Assembly (NCBI GenBank): GCA_949317995.1
Contig: OX439049.1
Coordinates: 15,066,395 to 15,130,394 of the forward strand
From: Acholoe squamosa
Lineage: Eukaryota; Annelida; Polychaeta; Phyllodocida; Polynoidae
Direction: 5' to 3'
DNA length: 64,000 bases
Notes under the pieces: generated by a model
Database searches by the model: none
What the model was told of the DNA's origin: nothing
Seen by the model: the letters and a program-made list of their open reading frames with translations, nothing else
Part shown: piece after piece, positions 1-12,200 of the stretch
Layout: each line of letters begins with the position of its first letter
How positions within the stretch are numbered: position 1 is the stretch's first letter
Position numbers and translations under genes: made by a program

Positions 1-3000
1 GAATCAAATGTCCCTGGACCATAAAATAAGGGGCGATGGACAATACCACTCATTTTAGTCCTAGAGGTAAGCAGGCATACTGCGTTTTATTATTATAGGA
101 GTAGTCATTTAGATTAGCACTAGGGTCAGTGCAGAGGGATTTTATCTTGGCAATATATAGTTTATGAATAGATATATGTTTATACTCCTGGCGCCATCTA
201 CTGTTAAAATGATGCCCCTTCTATCTATCCAGTAAATAAATGCGCAATTTACCATTGACGTGACCAAGCTAACCCCAAAACCCTAAACAAACTCAATCAC
301 TTTACATTACCATAACCCCTGAATATGCTACTGAGTATAAAGTCACAGCATTTTTACTGCCAATTTAGATTAAATCTTGGCAAATCTGAGAAAAAAAACA
401 TAGGATTTATCTTATCTATCATAAAGAATTGTAACACCGTTGAGCCAATTTTTAACCTTGTGTCATTGTGGAAGCCAGTGTTTAGGATTATTTCTGGCAT
501 CTTGATTTAATTCGGAAGCAGTTAGTAGCGTGGTTGCTCGATGTATTTAGACAAAAGAAAATCAAGATTCCCTGGTAGGCAGAATTATAAACTCCTAAGT
601 CAACTTCTATGATTCATTCATTTTTATTTTTCATATTTCGATTCTCACAAATTCAAATTAGACATTCAGTTTTACTCTATACACACAAGCAGAAATGACG
701 TTACATTATGTAAATATATGCAAATTGAAACATCACAGATGAAGGGGGTGAAGCCATGCTTTTCTTTTTTTACAAAGTGACCCTTTTGGAAAGATTTTGA
801 TACTTATATAGAAGATAAAAAGGACAGGGGAAAAGGGATGGGATGCTATTTTCATTCCAATATTTACATTTGAGTAGACAAAGGCAGCCCATATCTTTGT
901 GAACTAAACAAATTCAACAGCAGACTGAGCTGTTGAAGTTTTATGTGCAACTCAAGGAGAATGTGTTAAAATACAATGAAAGTTAGGGGAGGGGGTGATC
1001 TCCAAAGGATCATTATTAAGCATGGTTTAGTGAAACTATAAATGAATCCAGTGAAATTTGTACATGCTATGTGTACCTTGATGATTCTCTAACGGCAGTA
1101 ACCCATTAGCCTAATTGTAGTTGACCAACCGCCTATCTGAAGCTCATTTTTCAATATGTTTACTACTATAAGTCCTCGCGTTAAGGGCATATCCTAAAAG
1201 CGACAATCATATCAACCGTGCATTGCAGGATTGTCTTGAGTTGGACTTGTGTCTTATCGGTGAGGTAATTTTACAATGACTCGGTGCTAAACTGCTCCAA
1301 ATCAAGTAGCAGGATTGTCTCAAGTTGTGGGGTGCGTCTTATATGTGAGGGATGTCCTCTACGTAATGTCCTCTTAGAAATTGCCAGGTGAGCATAGGTC
1401 ATCAGTTAGAAACTAGGCTATTGGAATACTGCTTTCAGTAACATACACTGAGGAATAGATCAGGATCAGATGAAATAATGATAAAACATTTACAAACTGC
1501 AGGAAATCTTATCAATCAAACATATATACATATACTCTGTTATTGCACTGTACACCACACATACGTCAGTCACCTACTAACATATACCATACAAGGGAAT
1601 TAATAATGCCTTTATAAATAGTAATAGTCATATTTACATCTTGATAGTATAGTTACAATATTTTGAGAGAGGTGCATATATATACTGCTCATCTTTCACA
1701 TTTAGAGAGTTAAGGTTTACCTACTTGAGACCTACTTGAATAATTTATATGAAATATGCAATTATTGGGTTTTAATTCCAATGTTATATTATAGAAATTG
1801 ACAACCATCTCAACATGGGGTACATCCTGAACACACACTCACACCTATATCTTTGGTCTTTTCCATCATCATCTACAAATACTCTGAGTGGAAGAAAACA
1901 CGAGAGACATATATATGGTGTCCTATTAACACTATGGTCAATGATTATTATTATTATTATTAAAGGTAATATCTATCAAGAATAAATAATATTAATCCTA
2001 GATATTGATTACTACTAGAACTTGTTTAATCACCTATTTTGTAATATATACAACAACAGTAGGTGATGAAATATAGCACCAATTGGAACTCTGACATAAG
2101 CACGAGATGACACCGCATCACGTGGTACACCAAATTTGATGACGTGCATCCTGAGGTGTGCACCTATAAGGACAATATTTACCCATAATACACTGGGAGC
2201 TACTTAACATAGGCTGCAGGAGCACAGAAACACCTTTCCTTGGGGATGTTACATTAGTTGCATATTGATAATGAAATAATCAGAAACTTAACAACAGATT
2301 ACAAAACCAACAGCTGTTGCTGAAGCATAACACAATGACACTTTTCACAATTCATATGGCACTTGTGTAACATCCCCCGTAAGTGTTAAACTTGTACATC
2401 TATAGAGATTATGGCCTATACCGGAGCAGCACAGAGATACTGATACGTATATCTACCTATAACTATCATCATATACCAAGTCTAAATTTATTACTGGGAG
2501 GAAGCCTGAGCAGGAATCCGTTGTGCGTACAGGAAGTCCAGCGGCATCGACTGCAATGAATTCTGCCAAGTCTCTCAAAATCACATCGATCACGAGATTT
2601 CCCTCTACTTTACCCAGTCATAATTGGTATACTGTAGTTTTCTTTAAAACTTGCGTAGTCACCTTTCAAACTCTATCTAACTTGTCACTAAACACGTATA
2701 CGGTATACATGATTGACTCTGTGCGTTTGAAGCCGTTCTAAAACATTGTTACCCTGAACTATTTTAAAAATGATGAACCCTTCTCATTTCACTCTGTCTT
2801 CATTAATAACACAAGAAAATACATGACTCCAAGTCTGCAGGATAATATTTTAAGTTTTGTGTTCTATCCCCATAACGACAGTTTTGGGGAAAGTACGCAG
2901 AAGCGGTAAACATTGCCTGAACCGTCGTTTTCCTGAGAACGTCTTGAGTCGCGACATGTCTCACAGCATGTAATTGTGATGTCACACCATATATGCATGC

Positions 3001-3258
3001 ACACTTTGAGGTAGCGTTGCTTTCTTGGTGTCCCTCCATTGGGAGATACACGAGACATGTATAGACTATATATGTGTACTGTCAGTTAGTAGCTATGTAC
3101 TGGTTGTATATGCACTTCCACATATACACAGTCTTTGTACATAGTGAGGTACACTAGTAACATGTAGTAGCTTTTGAGGTATTACATTTTCATTTAGATG
3201 TATTTGACATTGTTGTGTCATACGTTGATATTCCCTATGCTAGATGATGCTGCGAAAA
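1..3258. other. 3' flank of the astacin gene
   Basis: AT-rich sequence without a convincing reading frame or repeat family member. The part next to 3258 is expected to be 3'UTR of the minus-strand gene. Reading frames of 60-80 codons occur here but show no domain text or exon structure. I see nothing else. Confidence 0.5.
2487..2492 (-). terminator. Possible polyadenylation signal of the astacin gene
   Basis: The minus strand reads AATAAA here, about 770 bases past the stop codon. I saw no earlier AATAAA between it and the stop. With only one hexamer and no transcript data this is a weak call. Confidence 0.25.
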
Positions 3259-3331
3259 TCATTGGTGATTGTCACGAACACACTTGTTACCCTGAGGTTT
3301 GTAGTCCCCGCAACACTCGGGGCCACATGGC
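3259..3331 (-). CDS. Exon 13 of the astacin gene: end of TSP1 domain and stop codon
   Basis: Encodes residues 927-950 and the TGA stop at 3261-3259. The acceptor TTTTTTGCAG fits phase 2 of exon 12. The text PCGPECCGDYKPQGNKC supplies the last four cysteines of the TSP1-like domain (929, 933, 934, 944), and the protein ends a few residues later. There is no GPI signal or transmembrane segment, so the product is secreted rather than anchored. Confidence 0.9.
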
Positions 3332-6300
3332 CTGCAAAAAAGATCAATGCAAAATTATATGATTTTCAATTCAATTGTTCATTTGGGTTTTTGTTATTAA
3401 GGTGGTAATGGGTCTTGCCGTGTTGTCCCAAGGGATTGTAATTTACATGATAGCTTCTAAATATTAGGTATGAGTAATCTAAGATGCATAATTTGTAATA
3501 AATAACATAATGAAATATTGTACCTATCCTACAAATGATGGGCAGCAGGTACTTACATGTAATAAATTCTAGCAATATACATTAGACACCAGCTCTGACA
3601 TTTCTTTTCATTACAGGTCTCGTCACGGGTGGCTATCCTGATGAAAGAAAATAGAAAACAGGGTCAGTGATATCTGACAGGCATCAATGAAGTGAGAGTA
3701 TTACATTGGTATTCAAAGACTTATATAGATCTTTGTATATGGGGATTTATCTAGCAGGAATTAAACTAAATGTAAATTTTGGACTTATGATTATGTAAGT
3801 CATAATATTATGACGTTTGCATTGAATCATTAAGTGTATGATCTATGTGAATCACACAGTGTTCCTGTTTTACTGAAATGCAGTTCCTTATATCTCAATT
3901 TCTGTCAAAGGCAATTGCCTTCTTTGTAGGAGATCATTATAGCTTTAATTCGAAGGCTACTGCCAGGGATTGCCTTTCCTTGTAGGAGATCATTATGGCT
4001 TTAATTCTAAGGCTACTGTCAGGGATTGCCTTTCCTTGTAGGAGATCATTATAGCTTTAATTCTAAGGCTACTGTCAGGAATCGTCTTTCATTGTAGGAG
4101 ATCATTATAGCTTCAATTCTAAGGCTACTGTCAGGAATCGTCTTTCAATGTAGCAGATCATTATAGCTTTTATAACTATTATCATCCTTCTAATACAATA
4201 TCATTACTTACTGGTTTTGTACACCATTTGGCCGGGTACAGATATATCTCCACCTTTGTCGCCCACAGCCTCCACAACTCTGCGAGCATTCGCCCACCTT
4301 CTCCCACAAACACATCTCTGGATCACGCCCCCCACCGTAGACATAAACGGGGATCTGTGATGTTGCTGTAGTTGGTAAAGGTGTTGTTGTTGTTGTAGGT
4401 ATTAATATTGTTGTGGGCCGCCGTGTTGTTGTTGTCCACTGTTGTGTTGTTGTTGTCGGCCGCCGTGTTGACGTTGTTCGCTTTGTTGTTGTGGGCCTCC
4501 TTGTTGTTGTTGTGGGCCTCTTTGTTGTTGTTGTGGTTGTTGTAGGTTTTTGTGTTGTTGTTGTGCGTTGTAAAGTTGTTGTAGTTGGCCTCTGTGTAGT
4601 AGTTGTAGTTGTGGTTGTGGGCACAGGCCGTTGATTGTTTTGACTTGTTGTTGGACCATTTCTGACTGAAATAGAAAATTGTATATTTCAATATTGAAAG
4701 ACATAATGATATGTTACATGGCTCTTGTTAGATTTTACCTGGAGTATTTAAGAAACTAAAGGGGCCTGTTTTTGACTCCCTACAATGAAAGGTTTACTAA
4801 TTATTGAGCAATTCATACATTAGACTTACCTAGTTCCCTGACTCGGTGGAAGATGGTCTCAGGATGGCGGGCATCTCGCAGTTGATTAAACGGCAGTGTG
4901 AAAGAATTAGCTGAATGACCTGAGAGAGCATCTAATGTACTGCTCCTTACTTGATCACCTATGCCGACACTAACTATTCTGATTCCAGCTTCACGAGCCT
5001 GCATAGCACCTTGGTAGATGATCCCTTGTGGGAAGTTCTTAGGGAAGTTTGAGTCGGTGACAATAATGGCAACATCTGGTACATTTGGGCGGTTGCGCCT
5101 GCGGTCAAGCAGTACCTCGTGCTGAAGAAGCCATAGTGCCTTGTAAGGGTTCGCATCCTCTGGATCTCTTCTGATACCTTGGATGATGTCCACAATGCCA
5201 TCAGCATTGCTATGACTGCCAAGTGGAACACTGACATTGGCATATTTGGCATAACTGATAACACCAACTCTGTCACGGTCGTCCCTCAAGTCCACATGGT
5301 TTAGGAGCAAACGAATGAAGTATGTTACCTGGCCCCAAGGTTTACCCAAGTTGCTTCGGTCCAGGAGGATGACTATATCAGCCCGTTCATCATCAATGAC
5401 TGGAACATTAGATGAGGAATAGCCAGGGATTGTTCGACGAGGTGGTGGTCGTGGGCGAGGAGTTGTTGTCGTTGTTGTTGTTGATGTGCGGGATGGCTGG
5501 CTATACCGTTCACAATAGGGCCCGGAGAAGCCAGTGCGACACTCACACACCTGAGTACTTGGAGACGACTGCCAGCAAAAGGCACCATTTCTGCAGGGAT
5601 TCTTCGCACACCTCTTCTTGACTGCTGTGTATTGGAACTTGAAGCCTCGCCTGTTGTTGGTGAGCGAAGTCTGAGATGTAGACTTGAAGATTAGAAGCAT
5701 CTTATTGTCCTCTGAGAGCAGATCATCTCTGGGTGTGTTTGAACAGCAAAATCTGGTGTACAGAGAGAAAAAGGAATACTTAAAGACAATCAGAATTCAG
5801 GGTGTTGAGGAAGCAATAATTTTGATATTGTATAGAGTGTCATGCAATTTGATTCCCGGGATTTTTAGTTTCTAATGGGCGGATGTTCAGACATAAGCAC
5901 ATTTTCAGTCACCCCTATATTAGCGCTATTACAGGCCTATGTAAGTGGATGTTTGGCAGCTCGCAGGAACACTAACATACATCTATATACACATCATATT
6001 TCACATAGAACTAAGGACATTTATGTAGATTATCCAGGTCACCTTCTCCCAATACTGCGAACACTATACTTCTGGAGACATAACGGTCTCCTTTAAGTAG
6101 CTATAGGCATCCACAGAATAACTACTGGAGGGCCTCAAGTCCTTTAATATGTGAGGCATCTTGTAATTCATTCCTGGCCAACACTTCAAGACACCTCAAT
6201 GACATTACAAACAAGCCGTCACTTTCCCTTTACCCCTTACAGCATGTAGTTCTCATAATGACTCTAGCTTCCATTCCACAGCAGCATACAACCCCAATAC

Positions 6301-9223
6301 TAACATGAAATTCCTCTCCGTCTATTCATGGGAAAGAGGAATTTATTAGTGAGTAGATGGTGATGGTAAACGGAACTTGTCGGGTTGTAGAATTACTCCT
6401 CTTAGAGCTGCTGATACAGTAGTGCATCATGTCGGCTGCTCGCCAGCACTGCATTGGTGCATCATGCCGACCTTCTGGGACTGCATCAACCCAGCAGAGT
6501 CGTCATAATACATTAATGCATTAGAGGCCCTTAACCGGTGAAGAAATGCTACCGCAATCTTCCATGCCTTTGGTCATCATGATCCAGGAATGCAGCCCTG
6601 GGGAGTAACTCATCAGCGCTGCATTCAGGCATCATGCCGAGCCTGTAGTATCAAGAACTTCCCTCATGATGCACCAATGCAGTATTTACAATCAGGCTGA
6701 TCAACACTTCATTGATGTACCACATGGACAGGAAGCTTTAGGCACCATATGGCCTCTAAGTAGTTAATTAAAATTTGCCTACCTTGGGCCTGTGCTGCCC
6801 AGGTCTCCATTGTAGCGGATCTCCAACCAGTGGCGACATCTGTTGGAGAAACAGTAGAGGCCGAACTTGTCTTTAAAGGTCAGCTTTACCTGGTAGCCCT
6901 GTGGAGCCTGTGTGAGGGAGAAAATAAGAGGAATTCTTAGATAATATGACATGTTGACATCCTACACGTTGCAAAGGATGAAAACGGCAGTAGTAAAGTC
7001 AATTAAAGGCAATGTATAACCCATAAACTTTCAGGATATCTGGCTCATGTATCTAATCCTACTTGCTGATGCAACAACGGCGAATCTACCCAACAGCAAC
7101 AGGAAAAGGGCTTTTACTGCATTAATCTATAATACAGCACTAAGGGTGTCAGTGATATCTGAGAGTACAGCCCAGGTGGACCACCACCTGAGGGGGATAC
7201 CTGGATCTAATTTACTTCTAATGCTCAATACCAGGGCAGATGCTACTCTTTATGTGGAATGGTAGGTTTACTATTAAATGGTATCATCAATGTGACAGAC
7301 AAATCACTATTATGTGCTGCATTATTGTCTGTTGTACTTGATAGTGTCTATCCTATCCAAAAGCCCTTATCACTGATTACAGGTTAGAGGTAGTATTAGG
7401 GGTATCACCAGTAGTAACCCCTTCCCCTGTTTTAGCTGCATATTGAATATGAACCCCTGACCCTGTTGTAGGCTACATACATAGTACCGGTGAGGGGTGC
7501 ATGTAAGATCTCCATCACCCCACCCTCCCGCCTCCCCATCTTAACACGCACCCAGTACACTTTGAACCCCTTAAGGACCACAATATTCGTCATGCACAAT
7601 AGTCCTCTGGCGTCATAAATGTTTTTCCCACCTTCACAATTGATGCATTTACAAGGTGTATACTTCTAGGGTCTCAGCATGCATGATAGAAGAATGGTCA
7701 TGGCTTCTGTGCTTCACTCAACAGCGCTGTATTGACACACCATGACACTACCATATGATATTGATAATCAGATCTTGAGGCATTATTTAACCATTAAGTG
7801 GTTCAGTGTGCCTATATACATCTCTGTCCCGCCAGCCTCATCCCTTTGATATGGTGTATCAATCTATTCGCTTGGACATGGTGCATGAATGCACCATTAG
7901 GGGCCATCCACAAATGACGTCATGCTAAAGGGGGTGAGGGGGGGGGTCTAGCCCAGCATGACGAAATAAATTTTCCGTAGTCCCTCAGCATTGGCAAATT
8001 GTCAAAAAAAAACATGACGGGGGGAGGGGGTCAAAAAAGGTCAAATTTTGCATGATTTATGGATGGCCCCACAGTATGAAGTAACTAACTAAGGAAACAC
8101 TTTAGTAATATCACAATAACTTAATACGTACAGTGATCCTCCAGCTGCACTGGGTGCCTATGTCGTAGTACCCGCGGTTGTAGCCTGGAGACGTCACCTC
8201 CTTAGGACGACGTTCTACCTCTGCTTGTGCTGTCAGCTCTCCTCCACACTGTCCTGAAGAAGATGGGCAATGTTAAATATTACTCTTCACATACAGAATA
8301 GTGGTGTTAACCTTTAATACCTGCTATAGTTGATGCTGCCCTGGAGAGGAACTCCTAGGACTGCATTTAATGTTCCATGCAATATTTATATGCCTCCAGA
8401 AGGGTCGGTGTGATGCTTCAATGTAGTGCTGGTGAGTCGACTCAACAGCACTACATTGGTACGCCATACTTCCCACACAAGGAGATCAGAGATAAGTTTT
8501 GATTTATCCGAATGTTAGGTTTGATAGCCTCAGGGGAAGAATTCAGCGAAGTATAATTTTCATACATATCCTGTATGTTCAAGGCTGGCGTTGAATTTGA
8601 TTGAACAGTACTTGGAATGGTAATTTATTTACAATAAGAGATGAGAAGACTTACTATTGACTTTGACATCCTGACAGTAGGTACCGGTGAGACCATCCGG
8701 ACACCGACACCGGTAGCAGTTCTTGGGGTCCTGGTAACCACGGTTCTCACATGGACGGGCCAGTTTGATATTAGCACACCGGTCTGCAGGTATAACAAAT
8801 AACTATTGATAAGGAGTCATGTGGTTTTATTCATTAAAGGTAATTTAAGAGTAAATAACTTTGGGGCAGAGGTTAGAAGGAGTTGGGCAAATGGCCCTAA
8901 ATGTCTTTCCCTCCTTGTCTCTGTCTCCTTGTCTCTGTCTGTCTCTCTGTCTCTCTATCTCTCTTTCTGTCTGTCTCTGTCTCTGTCTCTGTCTGTCTGT
9001 CTTTGAGCTTCTTCACCTTTTGATATACCCTTTTCAGGGGGGTGGAGGTGTCGATAGTGTTGACATACTCACGGAATGACTCACGCTTCACGTTGTTGTA
9101 CACCAGTTTGGTTCTGGCTTGTTCTTGGTAATATGCTAGCATATTTCCCAAGTTCATGTTGCTCTCAAACTTCCTCAGTGCCTTCCTTCTGAGTCTTCGT
9201 GACTCGCTGTCTCTGTCTCTGTC

Positions 9224-9286
<63 letters not shown>

Positions 9287-12200
9287 TACTCTCCAATTCC
9301 AGTTTATCCCCTCACCTTCTAAGAATAAGACCTCCCATTAAAAGAATCTGGTACCTATTCTTAGACAGGACTGATTCGCAATTTCAGTCATGTCCATGGC
9401 TCAGACAGACCCCCAACATTCACCTAGAGCCCTCCCACTCCATCACAAGTTGATCTGTTTCATTCCACCTTGGACTCCCAAGCTTTCTTATATATTGTCT
9501 GGGTCTCACTTTACTTAATGACTCACTGTCAAGGAAAAAACCACCAGGATGAAAACTAGATTCTCTGGGAAGTCATGTATATTGCATTCAGGTTAAAATC
9601 TTTTAAGTGTGGTGCTGAGTATGTTATTTTAAAACGAATGGCTTCTTTTTCTGCTAGCTTCTGCAAACCTTCTTCCATGTCATTTGAAATTAGTGACCAG
9701 AATAAGAACATTTGGAGACTGGATAGTCCAAAATCAGTTATCATGAGCAGGGGGCCGCATCTAAGGGTAACCCCACTATGGACAGATGGCTGGATTTTCT
9801 GAAAGATATCTAATACCTCTGCATTTCTAACGTTTTTGCTTCGATCCCTGCAGCTAGTGGATTCTACATTTATTCTCATTACAAAGTCAGTATGCTCTGT
9901 TAGCTATGTACTATAAGGTTGCAGATATAGTTGGTATGTATTTGATTCTGCAATTCAAAATTCCAGCTGCCCATACTGCAGAAGAAATTGTATCTAGCAC
10001 AAGAGGAAAGATAGGTATATTGCACTCTATGACCCTGGATGTTCTAGCTAAGAGGAGAGACAAGACATAGGATATGGCAGTAAAGGGAATGAAATGTCAT
10101 ACATAATTATTATACAAGGAGTTTGGTCACAGCTTTTGGATGGCTATAGTTGTACTAACTCAAAGTACATGGGTCGGAAGTCTGCATTAATGTTACTTAT
10201 GTGCCAAAACATACACTGGATCCAAACCAATGAGTTATCTAGTCCTTCAAGGGTTTGGAATGATAAGAGAATTGTACCCACCGGCACAGTAGGCCAGGTT
10301 AATGATCTTGATGTCAGCAAATGAAAGCTCCACTCGTTGTCCAATGGTACGCTGATACAACGGGTTGGTTGTCTCCACTGTGTTTAAACCACTCGACGAA
10401 AATGCCTGCAAGATACAATAGTTTCAAATTTAGTAAAACAATTATGGTTTCAAATCTAAATCAGTTTTATCATCAAATGATTGAATGTGCATGAATCCAA
10501 TGCCCTGCTAGATTGTAGATGCTCCTCATCTCAAACTTTACTATCTTAGATCCATGCAGGTCGTAAAAAGTGTACCGATTTCTCCTGTTATTGAAATCTA
10601 TAAGTGGTTTATAGTACTGTGGTAAGGGTGGCTGGGATGACAAGACAAGATCAGAGGGTGAGATCTCTTCATGCCATAAACCCAATATTGAATGTACTAT
10701 AGCCTCGGAGGTTAGAAGGACAGTTATAAACCATTTTAAGGCTGCACAGAGCTTTTTTTCTTATTTTGGTGTAGATGCATGAATACATCACTGGCAAGGA
10801 ACTAGGAAGTCTCGCAGTTGGATTAACTGAAGAGATGGCATGAACCACCGACGCAGCGCTTGTGAGTTACTCACCAGCATTGTGTTGGGGCATTATGCAG
10901 GCAATGGAGATCTTTAGGTATCATGTCTTCATGAAGGGATTAACCTAGACTTACAGTGTGAAAGACCAGTGGAGTGGTAGCAGATTAGGATCTGGTCTCA
11001 AATCTCTGTTCCCTTTCAGAGACCTACCCTTATCATACCCAGAGGGACAGGTGCTATACAACACACAATAAAGATGTAGGCCCTGTGTTCTCCTATAGGC
11101 AAACAGTATGGTGCTGGCGCCATCATCTCTTGTTATTAGGATCTGAAAAGGCCTATTCCTTCATTTCTATTATGCATATCTCTTTGGAGACCGCATAATG
11201 CCTCCGGGTTTATGTTCCATTGTGGCCATCATACTCTAGTATAGTTCTGCGTGTCTATTTACAAGGATTGCATTGTTGCATCAAGGTGACCCTGTGCGAC
11301 TGAATCAATCATGTATGGTCAGCATGATGTACATGGATGTTGCCCTAGTGAGTAACTCGCTGGGCCTACATCCATGCATCAATAGTATGCCGAGAAATGG
11401 TTATACTGCATGTGGCCCTTACAGAGTAAGACCCCCATGTTGGGTAGATCCTCAAAGGTCATGCACAAGTGGGGCATAGTTTTATTTTGACATTTTTGTA
11501 CCTCAGTACAATTTTCCATCCGTGAGTCCTTGATAAGAGAAGGTCAATAGTAGAAATCCTTCAAAATATTTTTATCTCAAATCAAAGACCGTGCTTTCCT
11601 ATGAAAGATAGAACATGCACATTGTCGGTTTTTGTTTCCCAAGTGTGCAATAAATTTATTATGCGTCAGCGACTAAAATCAGACACAATTGAAAATGGAA
11701 TACGCACCCTTTTCATAAAAAGGCTTGAGCACATGATACAACTAGCTTGCCTGAGAAACTCAATATACGGTACTAGTATCACTAGTATTATCAACTGTAC
11801 AGGCCAATGGGTCTCCTTTTATTGTGGTGCCATAGGGTCTCTATAAGGACACATGTAACTACACATAAGATATACGGCAGTGTAGGGGTCTGGTAGGTGT
11901 TTTAACATGTGGGCTTCGTCTTAGAAGTTGGGATAGAGGGAAAACATCCAGGGTTAGAATGACGCATTTAAATTAACCATATATGGTGCGCTGTCTTGAT
12001 GTTTCTAGCTCTATTAAGCTTTTGGGTTTGCTGATGACTTCCTAACCGGTATTTCCAGACTGACATTTTAAAATAGTCATCATGACGGTAAATCAGCGGT
12101 ACCAAGAACCAAATCTTAGTGGCATTGCCTGCATGGGTACAAGAAGACAGTAATCCCTGACATCAGCAAAACCTCACTGGCTAGGAACTCACACTTGCAG

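Larger units (their letters stand above)
5753..8131. other. Introns 10 and 9 of the astacin gene (exon 10 lies between them)
   Basis: 5753-6782 and 6908-8131 are introns. Intron 10 holds copies of the GCATCATG-type palindrome at about 6420-6480, 6595-6645 and 6660-6720. Intron 9 holds a related degenerate copy around 7560-7830 and a separate short element at 7900-8070. Confidence 0.7.

Noticed and set aside
4413-4634. Plus-strand Val/Gly-rich frame and two other minus-strand frames (Gln- and Asn-rich) over the same bases
   Set aside because: They are translations of the GTT/ACA trinucleotide repeat in wrong frames; only the Thr-rich frame joins exons 11 and 13 in phase.
8806-9453. Leu/Ser/Cys- and Glu/Thr/Arg-rich frames around the CT repeats
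   Set aside because: Direct products of TCTC/TCTG microsatellites.
9556-9879. 107-codon minus-strand frame in intron 7, considered as a transposon or pseudogene remnant
   Set aside because: I could not match it to reverse transcriptase, transposase or any other family, and exons 7 and 8 join in phase without it.
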